Source of the DNA: Phallusia fumigata
Lineage: Eukaryota; Chordata; Ascidiacea; Phlebobranchia; Ascidiidae
NCBI GenBank assembly: GCA_008931825.1
Contig: QXVZ01014049.1
Span: 1 to 31,359 of the forward strand
Length of the DNA stretch: 31,359 bases
Direction of reading: 5' to 3'
In this document: piece after piece, positions 9,358-19,270 of the stretch
How the letters are laid out: each line of letters begins with the position of its first letter
Position numbering within the stretch: the first letter of the stretch is position 1
Notes under the pieces: generated by a model
The model's input: the letters and a program-made list of their open reading frames with translations, nothing else
Database searches by the model: none
Told to the model about the DNA's origin: nothing
Translations under genes and position numbers: made by a program

Positions 9358-9517
9358 TTCGAATTGTAAGATCAGTATTGTGCTCAAGGCATGATGTAGA
9401 TTTGCAAAAATTGGCCCACAATGAGATTTNATTGTGCATTTGAAGTCTTTCGGAGCCCCGTAACTTGAGATAGTCAACACAACAGACGCCCCAGTGCTAA
9501 ACGCGTTCCCCATTTGG
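9358..9517 (-). CDS. RIIa-like gene, exon interrupted by assembly gap
   Basis: Acceptor ACTCTCCAG, then QMGNAFSTGASVVLTISSYG and APKDFKCT up to the N at 9430. After the gap the same frame continues SHCGPIFANLHHALSTILIL to a donor GAA|GTAAAC. The first base completes the codon left by the 10041-10207 exon (GG+C). All plus-strand frames contain stops, which supports the minus call. The gap length is unknown, so frame continuity across it is not proven. Confidence 0.58.
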
Positions 9518-10040
9518 CTGGAGAGTATGTTTGGTGTTGGCGCTTTTGCGTTCCTTGGCTCGCAATATCCTCAATCGCTATAAGTGCTTGTCGACTCGTG
9601 TGGTCCTGGCGAGCAAGCTGTTGCGAAAAATTGGTTTAAAAATGCTTCCGAATGGGGGCAAATTTACTGCCCCATTGTTAAAAGGGATTTTCAAAGGCAT
9701 TAGCCCAGAAGTACACCACAATGAGCGGTTTCCAAGTTTTTTTTATTACTTCACAGGATCTAAAAATGTTTGGTAACTTAATAGGTGCAAGAGGTGTAGT
9801 AGTCATAGTCGAGTCACTTTTTAACCTCCTGCAAAACTTTGGAATAGAACATACCAGATCCGACGGAACACTAAAATAGCTTTTCTTCGATTTGTGGAGT
9901 TAGTATCTTTATCATTGTTCGACCCAAATGTAGAAAGGTCTACACCCCTTGAAATCCTAATACGCAAACTCCATGTGACCCATGTAACAGGTTACAAAAC
10001 CACAATGACGTCAAACGTTGTGCCTCTCTACGTCACTGAC
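9518..10040 (-). other. Intron of RIIa-like gene
   Basis: A CRE palindrome TGACGTCA lies at 10006-10013. Otherwise no coding signal was accepted. Confidence 0.45.
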
Positions 10041-10207
10041 CCAAATTCTTTCGTCCACATAACTACGTCATCAACTGCATCTGATAATATTCTACTTTTC
10101 CTGTGCAGAGGATGCGGTTGAACTAGTTTGGCGTTGACATCTTCAATCCGCCAGAAAGTGACTGCAGATAAAACGCCTCGTGTTTGCACGCGGCTAATAG
10201 CATTCGT
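10041..10207 (-). CDS. RIIa-like gene, well-supported internal exon
   Basis: The minus frame is open for 55 codons after acceptor GTGCTGATAG: TNAISRVQTRGVLSAVTFWR, IEDVNAKLVQPHPLHRKSRI, then LSDAVDDVVMWTKEFG. It stops four codons beyond the proposed donor GG|GTCAGT. Composition is clearly protein-like and both other minus frames and the plus frames are closed. The family is not recognised. The motif QPHPLHRKSR followed by an acidic-hydrophobic helix (SDAVDDVVMW) would be a good search query. Confidence 0.72.
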
Positions 10208-10254
10208 CTATCAGCACAAATCTCAAGCAGGGACTTAAGCGGATTACGCCTTAC

Positions 10255-10289
10255 CCCAACGGTTGATCTCTCGTTACAAGATCTCGTCG
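10255..10289 (-). CDS. RIIa-like gene, short proposed exon
   Basis: A 35-bp exon between a pyrimidine-rich acceptor (CCTCTTCTTGTAG) and donor GTAAGG, reading TRSCNERSTVG in the frame that leaves phase 0 for the next exon. The following intron would be only 47 bp, so this exon is tentative. Confidence 0.38.
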
Positions 10290-10335
10290 CTACAAGAAGA
10301 GGTGCAGATAAGAAGAAAAACAAATAACGTTCCCA

Positions 10336-10647
10336 CACTAAGCCTTGCCACGCGTTCCAAAAACAAAAAACGTATTTTTTACATACCTGCCTTTCACAGG
10401 GTTCATGGGAATGGATTTACGCAAATGGGATAGCGGGGATGAAATCTGACAAATGACCCCTGATGGTCAGTATTCATAGGCTATAGATACACACTAGAAG
10501 TCTTTAACTTGAAAAAAATGCAAAACGCTTCTTGATAAGCCAAAATATCATTCATAATTAACGTTACTCGGATATGATTTACCACTGCTTTGTGTGCCAA
10601 AATCACGCTCTTGTTACTTGTAACGTCACAAACCAGCGCTGTACGGT
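10336..10647. repeat. Duplicated contig end C, copy 1
   Basis: CACTAAGCCTTGCC through GCTGTACGGT, repeated after the N at 10648 with a handful of differences. It lies in intron of the minus-strand gene. Confidence 0.87.
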
Positions 10648-10648
10648 N

Positions 10649-10961
10649 CACTAAGCCTTGCCACGCGTTCCAAAAACAAAAAACGTATTTTTTACATACC
10701 TGCCTTTCACAGGGTTCATGGGAATGGATTTACGCAAATGGGATAGCGGGCATGAAATCTGACAAATGAACCCTGATGGTCAGTATTCATAGGCTATAGA
10801 TACACACTAGAAGTTTTTAACTAGATAAAAAATGCAAAACGCTTCTTGATAAGCCAAAATATCATCCATAATTAACATTACTCGGATACGATTTACCACT
10901 GCTTTGTGTGCCAAAATCACGTTCTTGTTACTTGTAATGTCACAAACCAGCGCTGTACGGT
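10649..10961. repeat. Duplicated contig end C, copy 2
   Basis: Counterpart of 10336-10647. It begins at the first base after the N and ends at GTACGGT. Confidence 0.87.
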
Positions 10962-11274
10962 TACACAGGACTCCACTCTGAGAACCACAGGTCTACACCT
11001 CTGTAGTTGTGACCTGAGGTATATACTCCTAAAATGCGACTTTGTCGGGGTTTTAAACAGGTTGCTTATATTTAACGCCACGCTATGAGGTGGAACATAA
11101 AAGAAATTGCCATCTAAGGTTACTGGATGACTCGGGTCTGTAAAGAACTCGGCAGATTGGTTTCAAGGGCTGTCAAATCGCTCTTGCTCTCCACTTTTCC
11201 GTCTCTGACTCCGACCTATAAAGTGCATCTTGTATATTCACATTAACAAGTGATATATCAAAAACACTGCTGAC

Positions 11275-11369
11275 CATTTTGTTAAGATACTCAGCCGAAA
11301 AAGCTACGATGTCTTTGGGTTGGCTGCGGAGTACTTCGCGACTTAACAGATGAAGAAGATCGGTAAGAC
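11275..11369 (-). CDS. RIIa-like docking/dimerisation domain exon
   Basis: After acceptor TTATTTTCCAG the frame reads GLTDLLHLLSREVLRSQPKD (first Gly codon shared with the previous exon) and IVAFSAEYLNKM. This fits the RIIa signature of PKA regulatory subunits, ropporin and SPA17: a helix with LxxLLxxxxREVLRxQPxD, then a second helix IxxFxAEYLxK. Such domains form X-type four-helix bundles that bind AKAP amphipathic helices, often in cilia and sperm tails. The donor after ATG is weak (GTCAGC); the frame stays open to a TGA at 11173-11175, so the exon may be longer or terminal. Confidence 0.62.
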
Positions 11370-11711
11370 CTGGAAAATAATATCGTTTTGAACATAAAGT
11401 TCAACACTCGAAAGTACACACATTCTGGTTTATTGAAATCAAGTATTTTAAACTCTCCGTCCACTAATTTACTCTTTTGCAAGTTTAAAATCACAGTAAG
11501 AGTTGTTTTGTTTATAGTAATACTGTACATTGAAATGTGTTACAACTAGCTGGATAGCATTGACTAAACCTGCTACAGCTAGAGTCTTATCAAACCTGAC
11601 TCAATAAACTCTTTTGGCAACAACGTTTTTTAAAAATCTGCGGATAAAAAAAGTGCAAATAAAGCTATAAATTTAGTTTGGCAGCAAAGAAGGCCTTGTT
11701 GGGTCCAGTAC

Positions 11712-11868
11712 CTACTTCTCCGGATGAAAGACTTGAGAAGGATCGCTTTTCAGTCATGACATTTATATAAACCCATAAATTTGGCATAAAATCGACGGTC
11801 TCGCCGTAATGGTAGTGCAGGATACCCCCTAATCCTATTGCGGCAACAAACATTGCATATGCACGTCC
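11712..11868 (-). CDS. RIIa-like gene, exon with hydrophobic segment
   Basis: Acceptor GGGTTTTGACAG, then GRAYAMFVAAIGLGGILHYH, YGETVDFMPNLWVYINV, MTEKRSFSSLSSGEV and donor G|GTACTG. The single leftover base completes the Gly of GLTDLL in the next exon. YAMFVAAIGLGGILHYHY looks like a short membrane or buried helix. An alternative start at the ATG of MTEKRSF (11757) would drop it and place the RIIa domain at residue 16, as in SPA17-type proteins. Confidence 0.5.
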
Positions 11869-13160
11869 CTGTCAAAACCCGTCACCAGCGCCAAAGGCGC
11901 TTATTTTGACAGTCAAGCTGAAATATTTTATGGTACGAAGTCAATTTGTCTCGAAGCCCAAAATTTCGTTGGTTTTCCAGCGTGAATATTTTTTTGGGGG
12001 GCTGTACCCACAATGATTGAATTTGTAGTTATTTCGAGGATTTCAAGCTTTGACAGCTACATTTGTGACTCTTGTCAGGTCGGACCTGTACAGTACAAGA
12101 TTCAAGTTTATAAGTCTTTGCGACAACACAGAAAAAGTATTTCGGGGATCGTGAAATCTTTTACTGGCGTCACGTTATTGAAAAATTACAATACACTTAA
12201 ATATTTTTATTTCAAACAGGAGCATCAACAAAGTCTAAGTTTACTAGCCTATATCCCTGTCAATTTGAATTGTTTTCAGGCAGTGACTCAAGTCAAGTCG
12301 CCTTTTTAAAAAGCACCGTGTGTGACTCAAGTCTAGTCTCTGAATTGGTCGGGTCAACACTTACTACAGGACGGGTTATGCCTTAAGCACAACTGTTATT
12401 CACATACTTTGAAGGCGTTTTTTGGCTAAAGGTTGCACATCCTAAGTTCTACCACCGTCGGTTACTTTTGCAGAAAATGCAACAAACATCGACTTCTGGC
12501 ATACCCCACCCGCCCATGGCAGGTCATAATTTCCAATCAATCACAGGGCGATCGACGTTTAGCAAGGGCCGCGATTTCGTAGATGAGGTTCGAGATTCCC
12601 TAACGAGCTAAGGAGATCCCTCACTGATAGCCCCGTTGACCTAGCCTCAGGATTATGAGATGAAAGACATAGGTGGTGTCAAGGTTGCCTTTGGAGCTTG
12701 AGCGGCTAGGAAGTTGCTGTTTATTGTCAAACGTATGCACCAAATCTGGTTGCAAAACCTGTTATTAACGGTAACATCCGGGAGTATTACTTGAGATTCA
12801 TGATGATTTGCAGAGTTTAGGTAAAAAAATAATTTGTAGTTGGTTTTTGTGTCTTGGTGTTGTAATGTGTTGCAAAGAGGACATTCAATGATTATTGTAC
12901 CAGAAGTTTGCTTTTGCTTTTGTAGTGAGCTAAGCAGTTAAGTACACTGCAAATCTGTGACCAGAAAAAACAAATATACCAGTTAGCACTACCAGAAATC
13001 AGTTTTTGACTACCGCATTTGTGAATATTTATAAACAAAGTAGAAACAAATTTGTTGCGTTTTGCAAAATGTTGAGGCTTTTAAACTTTTGTTAGGCCTC
13101 TGAACAGGCGTACAGGTCCACTGCATCACAAAAGTTTAGCAACAAAAAGCTATCGTTTAC
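11869..13160 (-). other. First intron of RIIa-like gene
   Basis: It contains a 98-codon plus-strand frame (12013-12309) broken up by several splice-like motifs, not judged real. No further feature is seen. Confidence 0.4.
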
Positions 13161-13247
13161 CGTTATTTTGCACCAACCTGCTGGTATTTGCTCTTTTTCG
13201 TTGTGCACAATCGGCTGACCGGGTGGAAGTTCCAGATCGTCATCCAT
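13161..13247 (-). CDS. RIIa-like gene, proposed first coding exon
   Basis: The ATG at 13247 starts MDDDLELPPGQPIVHNEKEQ then IPAGWCKIT, followed by donor GTAAAC in phase 0, which fits the phase-0 exon at 11868. The frame is open upstream without another ATG and downstream to a TAA at 13092, so it could also be a terminal exon of a different gene. An acidic start followed by PPGQP is protein-like. Confidence 0.48.
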
Positions 13248-13946
13248 AATGTGCAATATATTTTGACAAATGTCAAAAATCACTTGGTTTCCAAAACACA
13301 CCTTTCTTGCTTTGGCAACTTTCAATATAAGCGGTCACGTTTGAATTATTGTTGCGTAAAAACACCTCAGTGACGCAATAAGCAAAATAAGTCATGCTTG
13401 TCGGACTAGAAATTGCTACATAGAGCAAGGTTAGGTAAGCGATCTAGGAAAAAATGAATTTACAACCGATAGTGGAGAACTGTTTAGGTAATTATGGCAT
13501 TGAATCAAATGAACTAGTTCAAAAGCTGTTTTTTATAGTGTTAAGTTGTATATTATGACCAAAAGTACGATGCAATGCAGTTGATTCTTGTCGGTGAAGT
13601 TTGTGGTTGCAGTGTTTAAATTTACACTTGAGAAAATTGAAGTACTTTCGTAAACTCCAAACAAAACTGTTTATGGACCAGATAAAACCCGCGTTTTGAC
13701 ATTTCATAGCGTTGTTTCCTAAGCATGCGCTTTATGAAGGTAATAATATGTTTGTTATAAACTTCAAATCATGGGTTAAAGTGCTTAAAAATGGCGTCCC
13801 CTAAAGCTACTTGTCGTTTGTTTGTTATTTAAACGGCATGGAAAGTAATACAAACTTATTGCTGCTTTTATCCGTGGGCGGCTTTTAAACGCGGGCGTGT
13901 CTATTTTTGTTGGTTGGAAATCCGACTTATCTTGCCCAGCAGCCTG
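13248..13946. other. No callable gene
   Basis: AT-rich up to 13860, then rising GC. Probably the 5' region of the RIIa-like gene and the 3' end of the next minus-strand gene. Confidence 0.4.
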
Positions 13947-14192
13947 TTATCTGGCTCTAATTTGCAATGGATCGTACAACTTGTCCCGATAGGCAAAAGC
14001 TTTCGCGTGTTTTTTGCCCATCACCTTGCAGATAAAATCGCCTGAGCAGGAAATTGCAACCGCCGAGAAATATGACTGTGCTGATGGGTCCACAGCACGG
14101 ATCTGGATGTTGAACGATGCGGGCAGCCTGAGGTTTTCGTCCGAGCTTGGCTTGTGTAGCGTGGCGAATGTGTTTATTTGTGTATTAATTTT
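13947..14192 (-). CDS. Unrecognised protein, probable terminal exon
   Basis: The minus frame is open for 82 codons to TAA at 13949-13947: TFATLHKPSSDENLRLPASF, NIQIRAVDPSAQSYFSAVAI, SCSGDFICKVMGKKHAKAFA, YRDKLYDPLQIRAR. A plausible acceptor is ACCTCAG before CTGCCC (near 14130), giving a phase-2 start; the exact left edge is unsettled. SAVAISCSGDFICK is reminiscent of a WD40 strand, but one repeat is too little to name the family. The plus-strand frame over the same bases is taken as its shadow. Confidence 0.5.
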   Translation of the reverse strand, partial: KINTQINTFATLHKPSSDENLRLPASFNIQIRAVDPSAQSYFSAVAISCSGDFICKVMGKKHAKAFAYRDKLYDPLQIRAR

Positions 14193-15718
14193 TCAGCGTT
14201 GCCGGACGGCCTATCACCTGCTGCCCTGGACCTATAAAAACAAACAGGCGCTCTGCTTACGTACAAACCTATTTTTCGGGCACCTGTAATTACCAGATCA
14301 TTACGAGTCTGGTCCATTAGGCCTGTGTGGTGCTCTTTTGGCACATGATTGTCAGGATGTCACGATTGCCAGTCTTACCTTGACGGGTGGATTATGATAT
14401 GAGCAAATTGACCTGTAGGGAGTAAAACGGACGTAATGCCGACATGGTCACGCTAAAGTAATCCAATTAAAGTTGAAATGAATGAACTGCGTCATGGCTT
14501 TATCTGAGTGTTTTAATATTTTATTTAAACTTTGCTTCAACATGGTTAAGACAGTGAGGTCTACATGCCATTAAACTTTTGCATACTGCCCTAATCACAA
14601 AAATGGATTTCATAACAAAACTGAATTTAAAAAAATTCACAACAAGTTAATCTTGTGCCTATTTCCCCATGTTTTTGCTTTAATAAGTAGTCAGTAATGA
14701 CTGGTCAAGCTGAATATGGTCGCATTTGTATGTACCTAATGACATTTGACTTGCAAATATTGGTCGGATTAATTTAAGTTCTGGATTTATATTTTAGACT
14801 GTTACCTGAAAAGCGACTAAAAAACAAAATGGCCGCCAAATCGTTTGTGTATTGCACAGATGAAAATGGCGATAACACAACCTATCAAAATAAGAACGAA
14901 AATTTTTTTATTTAATTTGAGGGGGTCTATTCTTTAGCTACTATTAGTATTTTCTACAAATATGTATAGTGGAAAAAAATTAAATTGAAATTGATTTGCC
15001 TCAATTCTGCTTTTTCTTGCACTCATCGCTGGCAAAATACTACGACATTTAATTTTTTATTAGGTAAGTCCATATTCATAAAGTTTAAAATAGCTTGACC
15101 GTACATAAGCTAACAGTTGACCTCATAAGGGCTGATATCGAAACATCGACGCATTAAGTCCACACCACAAAATGCTGCGTGTAATCGACCCTTCAAAAAA
15201 GCAAGTGGCTCGGTTCGTCACAGCTAAGGTCCCGGGTGCAAGTCAAGGTCAAATGTAGAACGGAGTAGTGACAGCGAATCGACAGGTCGGTTACCGGGCC
15301 TTCGATGTCGACTTTCTGTAATGTATGATGAAGGCTTTGGGCGGATGAGGACGCGACAAGCGAGAAATTCATAAGTCAACATAAAAACTTGGAACTGCCG
15401 TAAAACGCCTCTTTGTTTGTTGTGTGCATAAGGGTCGCAAAATGTCTTCAGGGAGGTCGGCTCAGTTTATATAAAGGTCGTGGTTTATGTTCAGCTTTCA
15501 GGTTGTGTTGGTTTCAACGTATTTTTTCTGTCGACGACACCAGCAAATGTTTTAGTCAAATGTAATGAAACATGTACCATTGTTACTAAGAATTTAAAAA
15601 ATGTTTTAGCGTTTTTACATGATTGGCAATTTTTTACACTCAACCGTATTTGAAAAAATCCTTCAATAAAGGTGCATAAACACATAAATATTGGCAGTTG
15701 CCGTCGGTTGTCACTTAC
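14193..15718. other. Mostly AT-rich stretch with isolated promoter-like and splice-like signals
   Basis: TATAAAAA at about 14233 and TATATAAAGG at about 15469 resemble TATA boxes, but no gene start follows that I can support. A minus-strand mini-exon is possible at 14378-14411 (acceptor CTCCCTACAG, donor GTAAGA). AATAAA on the plus strand at about 15665. Confidence 0.35.
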
Positions 15719-15765
15719 ATGTAAAAATTGTACTGCTGTATCTCCTCACCACACGTTGATGTCGT
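15719..15765 (-). CDS. Candidate second exon of divergent minus-strand gene
   Basis: Acceptor TTTACCTTTAG, phase 0, reading TTSTCGEEIQQYNFY, and a perfect donor GTAAGTG. The phase fits the exon ending at 15978. Downstream, GIFSNTVECKKLPI may continue after AAG near 15667. Confidence 0.33.
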
Positions 15766-15977
15766 CTAAAGGTAAACTGGTGGTCCACGGAGCACTTTTC
15801 CCCGAAAATGGCTAAGCCTTGTTGTGAATCTGGAACGACTTAAGCCTTAGGTCGACATAAACTATCTTTCCGAAACCTGACCTCGACATAGGAGAGCAAT
15901 TTGTTGCAATAAACGAAGCAGCTGAATCATTAACCCAGAGTCAGGAAGCGATTTTCCAACGAAATCCTTTTACTCAC

Positions 15978-16124
15978 GGTGTTGGTTCGCCCGCAGAGCT
16001 CCCTCAACCGTCTGTTCTTATAGTATCGGGTGCTGATTTTAAGTCGCGAATTTAGTCCTGCTTGTAAACCAAGACGACGCTGAGCGTCTGATGGGCGAGT
16101 GACACGCGTAGCTCTACGGATCAT
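15978..16124 (-). CDS. Candidate first exon of divergent minus-strand gene
   Basis: The ATG at 16124 starts a 49-codon frame, MIRRATRVTRPSDAQRRLGL, QAGLNSRLKISTRYYKNRRL, RELCGRTNT, ending at a consensus donor GTGAGTAA. It is very Arg-rich and lacks acidic residues near the start, as in mitochondrial presequences, though this is only suggestive. It starts 110 bp from the plus-strand start at 16234, so a shared bidirectional promoter is possible. An unrelated open frame in GC-rich DNA cannot be ruled out. Confidence 0.37.
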
Positions 16125-16233
16125 CCCGCTATTTAGAATGCTAAGGCGCGACGTTTAAGGTGTAACGTTTCCGCAAATCGGCCACGTTGAAAAGGTTGAA
16201 GCAATCTGAAAGGCCTCTGCTCGATGCTAATAC
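16125..16233. promoter_or_regulatory. Candidate bidirectional promoter
   Basis: 109 bp between two divergent candidate first exons, of intermediate GC, with no TATA box. It depends entirely on both exon calls. Confidence 0.3.
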
Positions 16234-16302
16234 ATGTCTCGCCCTAGCGTTTGCAAAATGCGGCCAAACTATGTGAACGATAACGCTGAGAATTACACTG
16301 GA
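16234..16302 (+). CDS. Candidate first exon of plus-strand gene
   Basis: ATG preceded in frame by TAA, reading MSRPSVCKMRPNYVNDNAEN then YTG, ending at donor GTAAGG in phase 0. A longer form to GGGG|GTACAT (phase 1, adding VRKCG) would fit the 16692 exon directly. No domain is recognised. Confidence 0.45.
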
Positions 16303-16474
16303 GTAAGGAAATGTGGGGGTACATGGATTACCAAAACTCTATGTTTAGATGTAGACGTTGAAAACAGATTTTTTTTTGGTTCAAATCCGCTGTTTATTTA
16401 GATTCTAGCTTATATCTGTGTCCTTTTATTTGCGTAAAACGGAAAAACAGAATTATTGTAAAAAAACCTTTCAG

Positions 16475-16528
16475 AAAAATTATCAAAAAATGTTAAAATA
16501 TTATCATCATATATTGGCTAAAGGGAAA
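16475..16528 (+). CDS. Candidate small exon
   Basis: Acceptor AAACCTTTCAG, 18 codons KNYQKMLKYYHHILAKGK, donor GTATGT, phase 0 on both sides. It fits the first exon but breaks phase with the 16692 exon, so it may be alternative or spurious. Confidence 0.33.
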
Positions 16529-16691
16529 GTATGTATATTTAATGAACACAATTTTTATATTATTTTTACTTTTGCACAAAAAGAGAAAAAGTAAATCGTT
16601 AACATTGAAATCCAAAACCAAGTACCCTTGTGTATCCAGGCTGCCTTTGAATTAAATAGCACAAAATGAAATAGTATTTGTTTCGGTACAG

Positions 16692-16767
16692 TACACGCAA
16701 CGATAAACAAAGTTACGGGTGACGAAAAAGTCACAATCACATCCGAAGGAAGATTCCTTTCATGCAA
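16692..16767 (+). CDS. Candidate internal exon
   Basis: Acceptor TTTCGGTACAG (or AAACAAAG at 16712), frame HATINKVTGDEKVTITSEGR then FLSCK, ending at a weak donor GTTTTA that leaves two bases. Those two bases complete the first codon of the 17054 exon. The DNA stays open in this frame to 16918. Confidence 0.42.
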
Positions 16768-17053
16768 GTTTTATTTTTCTAAACGGGGGTCAAAGGGTTC
16801 CATATTTCCCGGGGATATTTATCTTGCTTTGTGGCATTCCTTTAATTGCGTAGGGTTTAGTTTTGTGTATTTTACCCTGACTGGGAATTTTGCCTTCAGC
16901 ATTGTCTGGTGAATTATTTTAAGGTTTGCTTTGGACACAATGCTTCATTTGTTGGCTGTATGTCTGAGCTATAACTATTTTACATTTTAAAGTTTCTATC
17001 TTTTATCTATATTTCCACCTCATACTTTTGATATTTTTAAATTGCCCTCGCAG

Positions 17054-17087
17054 AGTGTTGCAAATGCACAACGATCTTATCGTAAAG
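17054..17087 (+). CDS. Small internal exon
   Basis: Excellent acceptor TTGCCCTCGCAG and donor GTATAA. In the frame with one leading base it reads VLQMHNDLIVK and exits in phase 0, which joins GRTQRYNDDV in the next exon. A second open frame (SVANAQRSYRK) exists but leaves a phase the next exon cannot use. Confidence 0.52.
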
Positions 17088-18088
17088 GTATAATTAAAAA
17101 TATATATCTACTAATCATTATTGAAAAAATATACACACTGATATTATTTTAATCAATATATCTTAGAGGTTTAAAATAGGTTAACATTTTTTGGTTCCAA
17201 TTAAACACCTTCGAGCATAGTTTTTATTTTATTCAGCTATGAATTGTTTTTAGGTCATGAGATTTAATATTTGAGATAGCAAAGTCGTGCTATTTCAATT
17301 TTTACATGTTCTATTGCACAAAAATATAAAAATAGGCAACGTTTGCTGCCATATATTGCGGTGATGACTGTACTAAACGAATGACGCACACTTGCACTTT
17401 GCTTGCGAGAATTTCCGTAGATCGGAAATCATTGTTTGGTCATTAGCCCTACACCGATCGCGAAACGACCAAACATAAACAAACCAATCACCAGATGCAC
17501 ATCAAACTGTTAAAATCAGGCTTATTGCTCATTCGTTCGTTTGGGTCAAATCCAAACCGCAGTCGATTCGCGATGACGCGAGCGAAATAAGCTTGTTGAC
17601 ATCAGAAATAAATCCAGTGTTTTTTCTCACGCTCACCTACGGCGACCGACCGCACATGCGTCCTGATGTTGTTTGTCGCCAAACCAAACGTCTTCGCACC
17701 TTGTCAGAGCTACGGATAGTCAGTAGGCAACTTGTCACGACATGTAACCGCAGCGTGGCAGCGAAAACACTTCTGCGCGGCGATCATCGTCCATCAGTCA
17801 TCAAAGCCAATTAGCAAGCTGCGGGTTACGTTAGTCATGTCGCTAATCCTACAGTCCTCACTACATAGAAGCTTCCATGTCACGTGCCCTTCTGCTGTTG
17901 TCACGTGTTTACTGTGAGGTCAGAACGGGGTCATTGCCGACGCGACACTGTTGTCGTCAATACTGGCTTTAATTTCTGAGTGACGGGGAGAAATTAACCA
18001 TGGTCTAATGACTAAATACAATTGGCGTCTTGGACGGTTGCTTTAGCTGCTATTGGAGGTAGGCCTAATATCTTTCTGAAATATACAG
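17088..18088. other. Intron with GC-rich regulatory-looking core
   Basis: AT-rich at first. From 17360 to 17990 GC and CpG rise, with two GTCACGTG E-boxes about 22 bp apart (about 17878 and 17900). A 73-codon plus frame here has no splice support. Confidence 0.4.
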
Positions 18089-18145
18089 GGTCGCACGCAA
18101 CGGTATAATGACGATGTTGCTGACTGGATAGATTTAGACACCCCG
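18089..18145 (+). CDS. Internal exon of plus-strand gene
   Basis: Acceptor TGAAATATACAG, 19 codons GRTQRYNDDVADWIDLDTP, donor GTGACT, phase 0 to 0. It joins cleanly to the 18531 exon. An acidic, Trp-containing short motif (DDVADWIDLD) stands out as a possible linear interaction motif. Confidence 0.65.
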
Positions 18146-18530
18146 GTGACTTCATATTTGAATCATTAATGTCGCTGTTGGTCTATGACGCAAGCACCAT
18201 CTAGCAAATGAACCCTTTATTCTTGCTACTGGGTATTCACGTCGACTGTAGTATCCAACAAACTGTTACAAAATACGTACAATAATTGTTTTTCTACGTA
18301 AACAAATGTACCACAAATGTGTTTTCATGAATGTAACGGCCATCAATTCCAGTTTTAGTGAGTGTAAATGGACAAACAATCTATCATCATGACCTTTGTG
18401 GAATTAGGTGCTTTTAGTTTTTTTTTCACTGCCCGGTTCACCTACGGTAAAACCCACGACCTAAACCCTGACATGCACAAATATACGACATGATTGAAAT
18501 GAAGTTCTGCGTTAATGTTGTTTTTTCAAG

Positions 18531-18719
18531 ATCTCCCCAAAACCTGCTTTTGAACCTGACAGCAGGGCCCTAGCAGTTAACTTCCAATCTCGTTTCCGAT
18601 CAAGCCAGTCGGAGCAGAAAACAAATATTGACAACAAGCGAAGCAAAACAGAGACAATTTTATCTCCAAAACCACCCACAAGCAGCCCAAGCCGCGCGCC
18701 CCTGGAAACTGTTTGTTGA
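18531..18719 (+). CDS. Ser/Pro/Lys-rich exon, probably disordered
   Basis: Acceptor GTTTTTTCAAG then ISPKPAFEPDSRALAVNFQS, RFRSSQSEQKTNIDNKRSKT, ETILSPKPPTSSPSRAPLET, VC and TGA at 18717-18719. All 62 codons are open, although there is no ATG. Repeated SPKP motifs look like sites for proline-directed kinases. Either this is the last exon, or a weak donor (GTTTGT after 18710, phase 0) leads on to the 21131 group. Confidence 0.7.
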   Translation: MSPKPAFEPDSRALAVNFQSRFRSSQSEQKTNIDNKRSKTETILSPKPPTSSPSRAPLETVC

Positions 18720-18940
18720 AGTTAGTTAGTCGAGCGTAAAAAAACGCTGATCTGTCAACAGATCTGTGGCTTGTGCGCGATTATTGGGCCTACTGTTGTT
18801 TTCGCACCAAGATGATCAGGATTAGGCATCTGATAACGAGCGTTGTGCCTCTGCTACGTCACTGGCACAAAAAGGCTATTTTGTGGTAGGCACATAAACC
18901 GCTTTCGGGGCACTGTCACTGACGTTTAAGTTTTGCGCGA

Positions 18941-19109
18941 ACTGGTGAAGATTGCGTAAAACAAGCTTTTTCAGCACGTTTGCGCACCAGTCGTTTTGCG
19001 ACAAATTCCGCAATCTAGTGTTATACTAAAAAAATGCGTTAGAGGTATTTCGCTTTTCTTAATCGAAATACCCGCCGTAAAGAAGATCGTAAACACATTT
19101 GTCTAACGC
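18941..19109. repeat. Cluster of nested inverted repeats
   Basis: Perfect arms: ACTGGTG/CACCAGT, AGATTGCG/CGCAATCT, GGTATTTCG (19044-19052)/CGAAATACC (19064-19072), and outside the last pair GCGTTAGA (19036-19043)/TCTAACGC (19102-19109). Each pair is short, but several fall within 170 bp. Their role is unknown. Confidence 0.6.
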
Positions 19110-19219
19110 CTCAATCGCGTTTTTACACTTCGATACACAAACACACATCATGATTAAACAGCCTTCACTGCCGTCATTTACCGTTTTTGTGTGAAATCAT
19201 TGAGTTTGATGTTAAGGTA

Positions 19220-19270
19220 TGACGTCACAGACAACAGTGTGACGTAGTGTTTGAACCTTTGATGACGTCA
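19220..19270. promoter_or_regulatory. Paired palindromic CREs
   Basis: TGACGTCA at 19220-19227 and 19263-19270, with a half site GTGACGTAG between them. A minus-strand mini first exon (MSRAAQSYPLI before donor GTAAGTG, about 19476-19508) lies 200 bp away but has no partner exons. Confidence 0.45.

Noticed and set aside
10986..11010. hAT-like tip CTGTGGTTCTCAGAGTGG (minus strand)
   Set aside because: No partner end or target-site duplication was found nearby.
12013..12309. 98-codon plus-strand frame MIEFVVISRISSFDSY...
   Set aside because: It lies in the intron of the minus-strand gene, is AT-rich, contains several internal acceptor-like sites and has no matching donor or neighbours.
14014..14289. 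91-codon plus-strand frame
   Set aside because: It is antisense to the better minus-strand exon 13947-14192, and its own sequence has no recognisable pattern or splice sites.
16371..16400. tRNA B-box-like GGTTCAAATCC
   Set aside because: No A box at the right distance upstream and no complementary acceptor stem.
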